The notes under the pieces are model-generated. The model was not told the origin of the DNA. It did no database searches and saw only the letters and a program-made list of their open reading frames with translations. Shown piece by piece: positions 32,452 to 42,636 of a stretch of 64,000 bases of DNA; position 1 is the stretch's first letter; the number at the start of each line of letters is the position of its first letter. The stretch spans positions 868,001-932,000 of the forward strand of contig OZ037888.1 in assembly GCA_964035575.1 (NCBI GenBank), written 5' to 3'. This stretch comes from Rhynchopus sp. YZ270_cl-10. Lineage: Eukaryota; Euglenozoa; Diplonemea; Diplonemida; Diplonemidae. A program made the position numbers and the translations under genes.

Positions 32452-35382
32452 GTCAGCTCCGCGCAGGATAGCGACCTCCGCCTTGCGAATTTCCGCGAAG
32501 AGGAGGCGCTGAGCACCTCCCATATCCTGAGAAGGCGCCGCGAGGAGAAGGACGAAGCCACCATCGGAACTTTTCATTACCCCACCGTCCCTGGAAGGGA
32601 GCGCGAACAACAACTCAGAAGACGACACACCATCGCAGCGCTTGCAACACGGCGTGGGTCGATACAGCACACACCCCTCCCAGCAGGATCCTATGTAGTT
32701 GGAAAACAGACGCGCCCCTCAAAGGAATATTTGCTCGAGAAGGAGGAGCTGAAGAGGGCTGAGACGGAGGCAAAGATTATACGGAAAAACTCAATGGCGG
32801 ATAAGCTGCGCGATGAGATCAATGTCCTGCGGTTTGGGAAGGGGGCGTCGCATCACGGCGGGTTTGGCAGAAGGCGTGCGTCGTATTCGTCAGTTGCGTC
32901 GTCGGTGTGCGAATCTCCCAAAATGGCGCAAAGTGACAGCTTAATTGACAGTACCGCGACCCTCAAACACCATGGGCTCAACTCAAGGAACGGCAACCCC
33001 ATTCTAGCGGTGTTGCCTGACCCGCCGCATACTATTTATGATTCGGAAGGGAATTATGGACCGTCGTCTCCGTCTCAGAGTGCGTCTGCCTATTTTGCGT
33101 TGAAAAATTTGCAGAATATCGGCGACAACGGCGGCAAAGTGGGGATCGACATTTGGTTGAAAACGCATGAAACGCAACGTAAACAGACTGTTGTGCAGAT
33201 TCTTGGTGATAAGATGGAGATGTTTCAGGTCATTCTCAATCAAGACATTGCGCAAGCACATAGCCCTGGTGTCATCTATGTCAAGGTGCGGGACGCTCTG
33301 TACAACGACCTCGAGGTGCATGCCGACACCAACGACACCGTCACCGATGGCAACTGGCATGCTCTTTCCGTTCGTGTCTTGGACCTTCAGGAGGACGAAC
33401 TGTCAGTTCACCTGGACGGAGTTCCCTTGCGGACCAGAGTTGGTTCACACTCCTGCCCATATGCTTTTGAATCATGGGGGAAGGATGGGAGCGCGCATGG
33501 CTATGTAGGTGGCAACATCAGCACGCACTGCCACGACAGCCAGAAGATGTACCCATTCACCGGATCGCTCTGTGATTTGATCATCTGGAGCGGCCGCAAA
33601 ATCCTGCACTATTTCCCCCTCAGGAAAGGCGTCCACACCGACACACAGCTCGGCGGGATCTGCGAGCCGATCGGATGCCTCACCTTCTCCCCAGTGTTCT
33701 TCCCTGACACTTCCCTTCTCTTTGAAGGGTGTCATTATGTAAACTGCGGGACCCTCGGTGATTTTGGAGAACAAATAGGGGATGCGGTCACGATTGATCT
33801 ATGGTTTCGTGTTTTACCGATGGAGGAGGTGCAGAGACAGTGCATTTTGGGGGTAACCGATTGTCATCAACAGCAACAGCAGATTCTAATCTATGCTCAC
33901 GTTAATGAAGACGAGGAAGACGAGGAGGGCACGCTGTTGCTTGCTGTGACAGACGCGGATGGGAACAAGATGACGACCTCCGTTCATATAGGGCAGGACT
34001 ATCATGAATGGCACCACCTCGTCTGGGCAATCTGCGACTCCGCGAACCACTCTGTCAGAGTTGAAATCAACGACGTATCCCACGAAGTCAAAATGGGCCT
34101 CCTCCGCAGCCCAAAACGCTTCATTCCGTTCACCTCCTATCTCTCCATCGGGGCACACAACAACCGCGGCACACCCACCGACTTCTTCAACGGCTCAATC
34201 AAAGGCCTCAAACTTTGGTCAGGAAAGGGACGCCGCAAAAAGCTCTGCGCCTATTGGAGAATGGACGAAGGCACCGGAGCGCACATCCTTGCCGATGCCA
34301 CCGGAAAAGGGCACAACGGAGTCATCACCCGGGTCTGTGAAACCGCACCGCAAAAGACCACTCCGTTACGACGCCTTTCGACTTCAAAGCTTAATATGAA
34401 AAGGAGTAAGGACCTTTCGTGCAAGCATGCGTCATGGTCGTGCAGGAAGCAGCCCAACGTTACCGAAGATGAAATCGTCGAAGCGTCAAAGCAGAAGGTC
34501 CTCGAACGGCGCCTCTCTGTCGCAGACACATCTGATCACCGAATGCGGCTTTGCTTCTTAGAGGTATCTGCTGCAGAAAAGGGCGGCGCATTTCACGAAG
34601 AGCTCTTCGACTGTCTGCATGAAGAGGTGGTTCGTCTTAAACCGTTGCAATCGGCTTTTGAAGGGGACGGTGATTTTGATATTCCAGCCGATTGCTGGGA
34701 TACTGTTCAGCCCGAAACCGTAAAATTGGCGTTGGAAAGAGCTTTGCGGTGTTGCGCTCTCCGAAGCCGATCCTGTCATGTGTTCCTTTCTCTATGGATT
34801 GGAGAGAGGAGGGTGAGTGTTATCCAGCTTTTGGGTCGTACTGCGTCTCATGTTGCTACCTTAAGCGATGCTGGGGAGCCGGTGTGGACGGGGCCGGTTC
34901 AGCTTGTAGGCGCGGCTGCAAAGCAACGTCATGTTCTTGCAAGGGGGATGGCGTCGTTGGATGCGTTCTTTTATAAGAATGGGATGGCAAGGTTGACAAA
35001 GAACCCTCCCACTGCAGGGGATTCAGCGTTGGCGCATTTGATGTATCGGATCAAAACGCATGATTGCGTAGAAGGGAGTTTGTCGTGCGCAAAGGACAGT
35101 CCGTTTGTGGTGGCGTTTAATCCAACGACGTTGCAGCATGTGCACTCAGCGAATGTGATGGCGCAGTCGTTCAAGATGGGTGAGCGTCTGCAAGGTGCGG
35201 TGCAGATACAAAAGATCTGGCGTGCGCATAGGAATAAGAGGATTGTGGCGGGGGTGTTGCAGCAGAAGAGGGAAAGGGGGCGGAAGGAGCAGCAGGCAAG
35301 TGCTTTGGAGCACGACAACCTATCTGAATTAGCCTTCAAATACTACACGCTATGGTATCACTACCAAAGTCCAGTGGCATGA
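32095..35382 (+). CDS. LamG-domain protein with degenerate kinesin-like region and IQ motif
   Basis: Single exon, 1095 residues, no signal peptide. Residues 1-120 include a Ser-repeat; 120-290 are basic and charged. Residues about 330-520 and 560-745 are two concanavalin A-like/LamG domains (VGIDIWLKTHE, NWHALSVRVLD, FTGSLCDLIIWSG; then VTIDLWFRVLP, EWHHLVWAICDS, FFNGSIKGLKLWSG). Residues about 830-1060 follow the order of the second half of a kinesin motor: RLCFLEVSAAEKG with FDCLHEE (FLEIYNExxxDLL), RSRSCHVFLSLWI (SSRSH region), RVSVIQLLG (NLVDLAGSE), ARGMASLDAFF (NxSLxALG), SALAHLMYR (SKLTxLL). No P-loop is present. VQIQKIWRAHRNKRI is an IQ motif for calmodulin binding. It may be a cytoskeletal scaffold; that is inference. 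Its 5' end is duplicated at 28293. Confidence 0.7.
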   Translation: MATVSSIPPEWTCESAPDASKGFTISQKPASYWDSIKQRGSSSSSSSSSSSSTHKTLLVDEVVPSAEVTQHLAGLAAERTQGGCDTCVVLYNFAEGGGGAQLSALSSAVVAKLGAEMNKVSSAQDSDLRLANFREEEALSTSHILRRRREEKDEATIGTFHYPTVPGREREQQLRRRHTIAALATRRGSIQHTPLPAGSYVVGKQTRPSKEYLLEKEELKRAETEAKIIRKNSMADKLRDEINVLRFGKGASHHGGFGRRRASYSSVASSVCESPKMAQSDSLIDSTATLKHHGLNSRNGNPILAVLPDPPHTIYDSEGNYGPSSPSQSASAYFALKNLQNIGDNGGKVGIDIWLKTHETQRKQTVVQILGDKMEMFQVILNQDIAQAHSPGVIYVKVRDALYNDLEVHADTNDTVTDGNWHALSVRVLDLQEDELSVHLDGVPLRTRVGSHSCPYAFESWGKDGSAHGYVGGNISTHCHDSQKMYPFTGSLCDLIIWSGRKILHYFPLRKGVHTDTQLGGICEPIGCLTFSPVFFPDTSLLFEGCHYVNCGTLGDFGEQIGDAVTIDLWFRVLPMEEVQRQCILGVTDCHQQQQQILIYAHVNEDEEDEEGTLLLAVTDADGNKMTTSVHIGQDYHEWHHLVWAICDSANHSVRVEINDVSHEVKMGLLRSPKRFIPFTSYLSIGAHNNRGTPTDFFNGSIKGLKLWSGKGRRKKLCAYWRMDEGTGAHILADATGKGHNGVITRVCETAPQKTTPLRRLSTSKLNMKRSKDLSCKHASWSCRKQPNVTEDEIVEASKQKVLERRLSVADTSDHRMRLCFLEVSAAEKGGAFHEELFDCLHEEVVRLKPLQSAFEGDGDFDIPADCWDTVQPETVKLALERALRCCALRSRSCHVFLSLWIGERRVSVIQLLGRTASHVATLSDAGEPVWTGPVQLVGAAAKQRHVLARGMASLDAFFYKNGMARLTKNPPTAGDSALAHLMYRIKTHDCVEGSLSCAKDSPFVVAFNPTTLQHVHSANVMAQSFKMGERLQGAVQIQKIWRAHRNKRIVAGVLQQKRERGRKEQQASALEHDNLSELAFKYYTLWYHYQSPVA

Positions 35383-36947
35383 AGTGGGGGGGAAGGGAAG
35401 GTGGGGGGATTTTTTTTTGCGATGTGTGTTGTGAGCAAAAAATTCTCCCGTTGTTTAGTTTGAAATTTGGAGGAAAAAAGTGTTAAAGTAAAGCGATCGA
35501 TTCACATTTGACCGCTTTCCCCCCCCCTCTCTGTGAAGCAAATCAGCAAAATGAGAGGGGTATTATGTTCAGTAGTAACCCATTCTGTCAGTTTTCATTA
35601 TCACTCTTTTTATTATTCTGTTCTTTCTTCTTTTGCTGACTAAAGGTATGAGGCTTACGTTCATCGTACCGATTTTCTTTTTTCTCTTTTGAACAATCCC
35701 ATCATTACTTAAAGGTTTTCTCTAACCATCTTTTCTGCTGTTGGATGTGTATCATTAAACACATTCATTTTGGAATTTTTTCTTTTTTGTTTCAACTTCC
35801 ATTTTCCTGTCCCGAACAACTATCTTTTAATGACGAAGAACCAGCCATCTTCAAACCAAGCGTGTCACAGCGTGATACCAATAGTGATAAATACGTGTGT
35901 ACGAGAGAGTCACATTCGTCTTGAATGTGTTCTTAGTGAGGGTGGGCAAGATGACTTAACACGAGAGGCTTAGGGTCATCTTATAAACTTTTCTTTCTTT
36001 TAAGCCAACTTATTTGAAAAAGGTTTGGCCATTTACACGATTTGTTTTTGTTTTTTTTGGATCTGAAAGGCATCCTTTCATGTCGCTTTTATTCCTTGAT
36101 CACACAGCATAACCACACCTCTCCCCACATTTGTAGATACAACAAATAACGGACCTTCCCCCATGCAATTGTCTCCCCTCCCGTGTGGTTTCCACATCAC
36201 AGCAGTAGTGGTCACCCGAAAGTGTGTCCCCCAAGTGGTGCACATTGGTATTCGGCACTCGTCGCTGGAAACTTTTTCAGAACGCCTTGGGGCAGCGTTT
36301 GTGTTCATCACCAGCTCTTTCATTAGATGTTTACTTTTTTTGGAACATCAGGTCGAGAAAATCATCTTCCTGCTGCTTCCTTGACGTCTTCCTTGGAGGT
36401 GTGGGTGTGGTGCTCTCTTCTCTCTTCGGACAACTGCGGCGAGGCTCAACTCTGTCGAAGTACCCCACCCAACTCCATTTCATATTTTTTTAAATTCCTG
36501 TCTTCGTTGTATTTGTCGAACAGTGCAATCATCCCCTCTGTCACACTCATTCGACCGGAATAACATGATCTCAGGTGTTTCCTTTGGAAGGCCTATCTGA
36601 GTGGTCGGAGGAGGACTGAAGGTGCCTGAAACACGCACCTCCCGACTCTCAACGCGGAAAACCCCCTTCTTTTCTCCGTTCTCCGTTCCGCCAAGAATTC
36701 CACGGTATTCCCACCATCTATGAGGCCCATCCCCACCATTCCATGCTGCCAAGCCCCTCCTTCACATGCGAGACAAAACCCCATTCCCCCCCACCCACCC
36801 CACTTTCCCCCCCCGTTGTCGACAACCACACCGATTTAAAAACAAACTTCTCTTTTTTTTTCTATCCCCTCCTCCGCAACACACTCTCCTCTCCTCTCTA
36901 CAGGCCCCTTCCTCTCTTCCTCCCCCCTCCCCTTATCCCACTCCAAT
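35383..36947. other. Intergenic region with a family B cassette
   Basis: No gene is seen. A family B copy is at 35951-36002. A C/T-rich tract ends CTCTACAG at 36902, 46 nt before the next ATG. Short frames at 36163-36560 show no domain. Confidence 0.5.
35951..36002 (+). repeat. Family B splice-cassette repeat
   Basis: ATGACTTAACACGAGAGGCT, TAGGGTCATCTTATAAACTT and TTCTTTCTTTTAAG. TTATAAAC is branch-point-like and is followed by a pyrimidine tract and AG. Confidence 0.75.
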
Positions 36948-38240
36948 ATGTCAACAGAGACTATATCTGCTGCTGATGAGGCAGCACAAACCGCCCCACC
37001 TAGCACTCTTGAGGAGGCTGTGCTGTTGATGGAGAAGCATCTGCCGGAGGGGGATGTATCGCAGAAGGTGTTGATGACCGATGATGATGATACTGATGGA
37101 GCTGCGGAGGATGACGGTCATGCTGCAGAACACTCTGATAGCAGTAGCTCTTCTGTGCAGAATGATAAAAGTATTGCATCAAAACCCAAAAAAAAGCGGA
37201 AGGTCCGCAAACAAACCATCCGCCGCTATGTCGGAGCAATCGGCGAAGCGCGGGAAGGCGTAATCCAATCATTATTAACCCTGACCTGCCCAAAAGGGCA
37301 TTTTCTCAAAAAGGCGAACCGCGCTTTATACAAGGCCTCAGTATATACCACGGAGGATTCCCTTTCGATGGATGTTGTAATGAAATGCAAGGAATGTGTG
37401 TCCGGAGCACGTCGGGTTTGCGGATGGTGTTTTTCTCATGCATTTTGCAACGATCATGCAGAGCATTTAACACAATGCGTGGGGTCGGACTCTCTCCAGG
37501 TTAACACCATACTATGGGCAGAACGGACGAGAAACACTCTGAAACGACGGTTACTTCGATTATACAAAGAAAGCCTTGTACAGAACTCCACCACCACCAC
37601 CACCACCACCACGGTTCCATTCTACGAAGGCACACAACGCACCGCATTTCGCGACCTTCTCCTCTCCATAGAAGAATCTCTGGAACGAATCGGGCTAGAC
37701 ATGCACACCGTATATGAAGATACATTGGTCCCAATGGAAGAAAGTGGCGGGGAAGGCGAAGGAGAAGGAGAAGGCGAAGGCGAACCCTACCACAGGGAGG
37801 ACAGCTGGGAGCGGTGGGAGCGGGAAATGGGAAACCCTCCTGCGGTGGTTCCGGTCCCGGGGGGGCGGTTTATGGGGGTGGGGGAAGAGGAAGAGGAAGG
37901 AGAAGGAGAAGGGGAAGAAGCATCCCAAGAGGAGGTTGGGTCTGAAGCTGAGGTGCATAACGTTGAGGCATCTGCATCTCATTCAGAAGAGGCTGAAATG
38001 AAAGCGCAAAATGAGGACAAAAAAATGGCGGAAGATGGAACCAAAGATAAGTCAGACACCGAGGATGAGGTTAAGGCTGAGGTCCTAGTTGACGTAGAGA
38101 TACCTCAGGAGGACAATGATGTCAAAGTTGACGCAAACACCACAGAGAGGATGTCGGAAGGAGGAGAAGATCTTGCAACTGAAGAGGTTAAGAAGGTTGC
38201 AGAAGGAGAAGGAGAGGTTAACCCTCAGGAAAGCAGATGA
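36948..38240 (+). CDS. Acidic nuclear protein with Cys/His zinc-binding region
   Basis: Single exon, 430 residues. Residues 40-75 are Asp/Ser-rich. KPKKKRKVRK (about 79-88) is a classical nuclear localisation signal containing the PKKKRKV core. Residues about 113-180 hold Cys/His pairs: CPKGH, CKEC, CGWC, FCNDHAEH and a last C, enough ligands for two zinc ions in a cross-brace or treble-clef style fold. The C-terminal 200 residues are Glu/Gly and Glu/Lys low complexity (EGEGEGEGEGEP). I do not recognise the family. A chromatin or transcription role is suggested only by composition. An acceptor-like CTACAG lies 45 nt upstream of the start. Confidence 0.7.
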   Translation: MSTETISAADEAAQTAPPSTLEEAVLLMEKHLPEGDVSQKVLMTDDDDTDGAAEDDGHAAEHSDSSSSSVQNDKSIASKPKKKRKVRKQTIRRYVGAIGEAREGVIQSLLTLTCPKGHFLKKANRALYKASVYTTEDSLSMDVVMKCKECVSGARRVCGWCFSHAFCNDHAEHLTQCVGSDSLQVNTILWAERTRNTLKRRLLRLYKESLVQNSTTTTTTTTVPFYEGTQRTAFRDLLLSIEESLERIGLDMHTVYEDTLVPMEESGGEGEGEGEGEGEPYHREDSWERWEREMGNPPAVVPVPGGRFMGVGEEEEEGEGEGEEASQEEVGSEAEVHNVEASASHSEEAEMKAQNEDKKMAEDGTKDKSDTEDEVKAEVLVDVEIPQEDNDVKVDANTTERMSEGGEDLATEEVKKVAEGEGEVNPQESR

Positions 38241-38783
38241 AGACAAAAAGCAGGTGACCAGCAATACGCAATACAAGCTTTTTTTTTTTGAAAGAGGGCA
38301 CACCACATCCCCCCAAAAAAAAAAACGAGAAGAGAGAAAAGGTGGAAAGGTGAGATGTGGGAGGAAAATACCCCCTTTTTTTTCCTCTAAAATTTTTAAA
38401 AATGTCAGAGCAAATCTATCTCATCTCTGCCGGTCATATTAGTATCCATCCTAAAAAGCAGCCCAAAAAAGAAGGGGGGAAAAAAATTTAGTGGAAGCTC
38501 ATCCTCTAGTATATGTATAGTGGAGTTCATCCTCGGGTGGCTACACTAATACAACCAAGTTTTCAAAAAGCCAAATTTTCAAAAAAAAAAATCCACCCTT
38601 TTTTGGGGGTTATCCAGAGTGTGCAACGCAATACAGATTTTGTTGGTTTGCTTTTTTTTAGCTTTCTCTTCCCAAAACTCCACTCTCAACACAAAAATTA
38701 CAGGAACACACCTTACTTCCGCTCTCCCCCCCTCCTCCCATTGGAGGGGTACAAGGAGGAGGGGGTTGAACAAAGAAAAAAAA
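38241..38783. other. Intergenic region with a family G repeat
   Basis: The family G repeat (38518-38570) and a degenerate half copy (38490-38510, GTGGAAGCTCATCCTCTAGT) lie here. AAATTACAG at 38695-38703 is an acceptor-like site about 80 nt before the next ATG. No gene. Confidence 0.5.
38518..38570 (+). repeat. Family G dispersed repeat, copy 2
   Basis: Matches 2554-2605 (TAGTGGAGTTCATCCTCGGG, then CTACACTAATACAACCAAGT). Confidence 0.7.
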
Positions 38784-40796
38784 ATGTCAACAAACTTTCC
38801 TCTTATGCAGTTCAGCCCTGGGGCGGCTAATCCCAATCCCAATCCCAACCCTCCTCCTGGGTCTTCCGGATTCCCTTCTGTCGATGCATTCAAGCAGCAG
38901 CAGATGAGACAGCAGCTTCAACACCATAGCCCCACCGAGAGCACTACCCCGAACCCTTTCAAAACGCAACTTCAACAGTTAAACATGGAGTTGGATGGGT
39001 TTTCTCGGAGAGTAGGAGGGGAGTCGCTTATATCCGCCCCAGGGACCAACGGAACGGGTATGGGGTATCGTGATAAAGACGATCTGAAGACACAGCTTGG
39101 TGGTTTGTCGAGCACGATGCAGCAGGTTAACACACATCTGGAGGTAGATAGGTTGGAGAAGAGGCAGATGCAGGATGAAATTGATAGAATGCAGGTCCAG
39201 CTTGCCGCAGCGAGACAGAGTAGTGTTGAAGCTGCGGCCGCAGCTCCGCAGGCAGGGCAGCTTCAGGAACAGCTCAATGCGCGTGGAGAGGAGATTGCGA
39301 CTCTCCGTGAGGAAAAAGCGGTTATGAAAGAATGGCTTGACCGTGGGGTGAATGAATGCCGTAGGGTCGCTGAGGAGGTGCAACGTCTTCGTCGCGAGCT
39401 GGAAGATAATAGCGGGGAACGTGGCAGGCTTGGAGAGGAAAAGCAACACCTCGAGCAGATGCTTGAAAAGGTAATGTCCGAGGTGCGTGACACCCGAACC
39501 CAGCTGGACCATGAAAAGGGTGAGAAGCAAAGCGCGATGGATGATATGGTGAACGGTGCACGAACCATAGCGGAGTCCGCTGGGATGCTCAAACAAACGC
39601 AGGGTGAGGTCGAGCGGCTGACCGCTGAGGTGAGCCGCTTGATGGAAAGGGTGCGTGATACAGAGGAGAGTGAGATGCACCTTCGGACCTTGGTGAGCGG
39701 GTTACGGCGTACGGCGAATGGGTACCTTGCTTTTCATACTGCTGTTGAACAGGACCGGCTTGGTGATCTTATTGGACCAGCAACCGAAGCAGCAGACAGC
39801 AACGACGCAGCGGGAAGCGGCCCCCTCGCTAACGTTGTCGGCAACGGCAAAGCATCTCTCGCAGAACTCCAGGACGTTCTCCTCTCCCTCCGTGCCACTG
39901 TACGCGTCCGATTGGAAGATACCCAACAACGCTGTGCGGAGCTTGCACAAAAGGAGACCGCAAACGCACAACGCGCAGTAGACGGCGCAAAACTCATTGA
40001 ACAAGACATCCGAGAGAGACATCAAATTGAAAAACGGATGCTCGAAGGCAAGCTCCAGGAGCTAGAGTACGAGCTCTCTGGGCTGTCCGAGAACAACGTC
40101 AGTTCCATGCAGAAGCTAAATGAGACGGAACAAGAGGCGCAAGCATTGCGCAGTCGGGTGTCCGAATTAGAGCAGGCAGGACCAACGAAGTTTGTCAGCC
40201 CTGCAGACCATGCGGAAAGGCATATGCAAGAGCTGGACCGGTTTGCAGGAAATGACGAAGAATTGGTTACCAAGCTCATTACTTTGCAGAGTCGATGCGC
40301 GAAGCTTGAGGCAAGCAATGCAAAACTCAAAGATAAAAGCAAAAAGCTCAAGGTCGAATGGGGCAAGGTCAGCGACACGAGACAGCACTGCCAGCAACTG
40401 GAGCTTGAGAAGCGCACGATGCAGGGCTACATAGAAAAGGTGGAGATGGAGAACGAGACCTTGAGGAGGAGGATGCACGGTGGCGGTGGCGGGGGTGGTG
40501 GTGGGTCAGGTGTCCGCACACACAGCCCCTCCAAAATGCACGAAGCCGAACAAAGCAGCGCCGCCTGGAGGGAATGGCAACGCACACAAAGCACCTTCGA
40601 AAGTTGGAAGGCCAACGCTTCGGGACACAGCTCACCTATGAAGCAGGGCAGCAGCATGCACCACCCGCATGCGCACGCTCACCACAACGCTTCTTATGCC
40701 AACTCCTCACAAATGGTGACACCACACATGGCCAACAGAGGCCCTTCTCCCTCACGTAGTGTCCCGCAGAGTGGTCCCTGGATGCCAATGTCATAG
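38784..40796 (+). CDS. Long coiled-coil protein
   Basis: Single exon, 670 residues, stop TAG. Residues 1-60 are Pro/Asn/Gln-rich (ANPNPNPNPPPG). Residues about 60-570 are heptad-rich coiled coil (e.g. EEVQRLRRELEDNSGERGRL; QLEQEL-type runs), broken at about 350-390 by DSNDAAGSGPLANVVGNG. The tail has a Gly9 run, Ser-Pro motifs (THSPSKMH, SSPMKQG, GPSPSRS) and a His-rich patch (HHPHAHAHH). The pattern suits a cytoskeletal or centrosomal/flagellar scaffold, and the Ser-Pro sites would suit kinase control; neither can be proven here. I start at MSTNFPLMQ, after the acceptor at 38703; an upstream in-frame ATG (38619) lies before that acceptor. Confidence 0.75.
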   Translation: MSTNFPLMQFSPGAANPNPNPNPPPGSSGFPSVDAFKQQQMRQQLQHHSPTESTTPNPFKTQLQQLNMELDGFSRRVGGESLISAPGTNGTGMGYRDKDDLKTQLGGLSSTMQQVNTHLEVDRLEKRQMQDEIDRMQVQLAAARQSSVEAAAAAPQAGQLQEQLNARGEEIATLREEKAVMKEWLDRGVNECRRVAEEVQRLRRELEDNSGERGRLGEEKQHLEQMLEKVMSEVRDTRTQLDHEKGEKQSAMDDMVNGARTIAESAGMLKQTQGEVERLTAEVSRLMERVRDTEESEMHLRTLVSGLRRTANGYLAFHTAVEQDRLGDLIGPATEAADSNDAAGSGPLANVVGNGKASLAELQDVLLSLRATVRVRLEDTQQRCAELAQKETANAQRAVDGAKLIEQDIRERHQIEKRMLEGKLQELEYELSGLSENNVSSMQKLNETEQEAQALRSRVSELEQAGPTKFVSPADHAERHMQELDRFAGNDEELVTKLITLQSRCAKLEASNAKLKDKSKKLKVEWGKVSDTRQHCQQLELEKRTMQGYIEKVEMENETLRRRMHGGGGGGGGGSGVRTHSPSKMHEAEQSSAAWREWQRTQSTFESWKANASGHSSPMKQGSSMHHPHAHAHHNASYANSSQMVTPHMANRGPSPSRSVPQSGPWMPMS

Positions 40797-40917
40797 GATG
40801 AAGGTTAGGAGGTGAGTTGTAAGTTGGTAGCCTACCGAGAGATGTGAGGTTCAAAAACGGTTCTTCGAGGGTTTTTATAGAGTTTTTTTCAAAAAAAAAG
40901 AGGAATTTTTAAAATAA

Positions 40918-40972
40918 GGTGACTAAGCACGAGAGGCTTAGGATCATCTTATAAACTTTTCTTTTAAAAGGG
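40918..40972 (+). repeat. Family B splice-cassette repeat, best copy
   Basis: GGTGACTAAGCACGAGAGGC, TTAGGATCATCTTATAAACT and TTTCTTTTAAAAG. Confidence 0.75.
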
Positions 40973-41059
40973 TGTGAGTAGCCATAGGGGGCGTGTTCTT
41001 GTTTCCGTTTATGTACCTGCATGCAACCTCCCTCGTGGTAACGGTGTGCGTGTCAAACG

Positions 41060-41145
41060 AAGTGCTCTCTGGGGGGGTTCGATAATACGCGGAGAACCAA
41101 TGACTGTGTCGGTAGATGAACGGTGAGGTGTTTGTACTTTCTCTT
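41060..41145 (+). repeat. Family C-like repeat with T-arm-like hairpin
   Basis: GAAGTGCTCTCTGGGGGGGT, TCGATAATACGCGGAGAACC, GATGAACGGTGAGGTGTTTG and a T/C tract. It is similar to 43790-43885. Confidence 0.6.
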
Positions 41146-41254
41146 TTTGTTTTTGTACCGGGGTATGGTCGCCAAATCATCCCTCAAACAGGAGGACTTT
41201 GTGCAATCAACGAAACAACTTTACTTACCTACCCAACCCTACTATTTTTTTTCT

Positions 41255-41320
41255 TCTGACTGTAGCACCTTAATGAGTGGTTCGATAACCACAAGCGGAG
41301 ACCCGTTTGCACTTTAACAA
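41255..41320 (+). repeat. Family C-like repeat with perfect GTGGTT/AACCAC hairpin
   Basis: GAGTGGTTCGATAACCACAA, GCGGAGACCCGTTTGCACTT, TAACAACTTTATTTTT. The GGTTCGA core resembles a tRNA B box. Confidence 0.55.
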
Positions 41321-41670
41321 CTTTATTTTTACGATTGGCAATCGATAACCTCAAAATATAAATAAATGCAAACACCTAATAGAGGTGGGGACCGGCCCTG
41401 AGAGTCTTTTACTAGGATTTTTTTTTTGTAAGAAAATGTAGATAATGTATTGAGAAACAGCGTTTTTTTTTTTGTTTTGTATAGATAAAGGCAGCCCCTC
41501 CGCTACGTTTTCAGATTTTTTTTGAGTTCTGTTGCGGGTGTTTTTTTTCACCCTGCGCCAGTGAGTCTTATCCAGGGATTCAGATTTCAAAATAGGGGGT
41601 CAGCTGTTTTTGTGCCCAAAAAATTTTCAGCACTGCTGACCAGGTACATTGGGAACATAGGGAACTGTAT

Positions 41671-41822
41671 TTTTTTTTGCGAAGCAAAAAAAAAATCAAA
41701 CAAATGGCGCCGCAGGCGAAAAAAAATATAGGGTACAGTGTAAAAATCTAGCTTTTTACAGCACAGAGTCACACATCGAATCCTTTTTTGCGGAGCAAAA
41801 AAGGAAATATGGCGCCGCAGGC
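41671..41822. repeat. Cluster of mini-palindromes
   Basis: TTTTTTTTGCGAAGCAAAAAA (41671 on), GGCGCCGCAGGCG (41706), CCTTTTTTGC-GGA-GCAAAAAAGG with perfect 10-base arms (41782-41804), and GGCGCCGCAGGC (41811). The units alternate, so the cluster is a tandem two-unit repeat. Confidence 0.75.
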
Positions 41823-42009
41823 AAAAAAAAATTGAGGTACAGCCTGGATGGTGCGGTCAGCAACCCAGTTCCCCATGGTACTCTCGTGGTTCAACCCAGG
41901 GCTGTTCCTTATTCTCGTTTTTTCCCCCAAAAATCGCTGGTTTTATTCTCGTTTTTTTCCTTTTTCTTTTATACCCGCAGAGGCAGTTTTTTCCAGCATT
42001 TTTGCCAGA

Positions 42010-42300
42010 TTTGAGCCAATCCCGTTCTGTGGTGGGGGATATACGGAAAAATGGACAAAATTTTAGCGACTTAAATTTTCACAAAATATGAACCCGTACT
42101 CGTAAAACAAGGGTCATTTTCAGTCTGAAAACCCTTCAAACTGAAAATGAAATGAAAGTGAAAGTGTGCTGTTTTTGACTGGGAACAGGTAGCGCCGCAG
42201 GCGCACGGTACCCAACTTTTTTCTTTTCCTTTTTCCTTTTTCTCTGCTTTCTTTTGATTACGCGAGCTGATTGCTCTCCACGGTGGGGTCACATGTGTGC
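42010..42300 (-). repeat. Family E repeat, reverse orientation
   Basis: On the reverse strand: ACCCCACCGTGGAGAGCAAT, GTTGGGTACCGTGCGCCTGC, GACCCTTGTTTTACGAGTAC and TTTTGTCCATTTTTCCGTAT. It parallels 49550-49800 of the Harbinger-like element, and similarity to that element continues beyond 42300 (GAACCTACTATGAACTATGA). It is probably a rearranged fragment of a related element. Confidence 0.7.
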
Positions 42301-42636
42301 GCAAAAACACTCTAAAGAACCTACTATGAACTATGAGGTTCTCTGGTTTAGTCCGGTCTGCAAAAGAGAAAAAAACCACAAAAATATCCAAAAATCCCGG
42401 GACAAAGAACCGACCTTAGCGCAAAGCCTGCCGGAGGCAGCTTTTTATTATACATGGTCAAAATTCGGTCCCCAATACAGCTCAAGTTGGGGGCCTCCGG
42501 CGGAATGTGAGAATTCCTCGGTTATCCAACTGCAGAGTTCGGCACTTCATTGACATTTGCACCAGGCACGCGTGGTGCACGAATTATCAGTAACCTCAGT
42601 ACATGTACAAAAGAAATGGCGGTCATGGCACCCAAA

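Noticed and set aside
41270-41300. Possible tRNA gene (GGTTCGA T-arm-like hairpins at 41075, 41272, 43806)
   Set aside because: No acceptor, D or anticodon arms can be built around them; at most tRNA-derived repeats.
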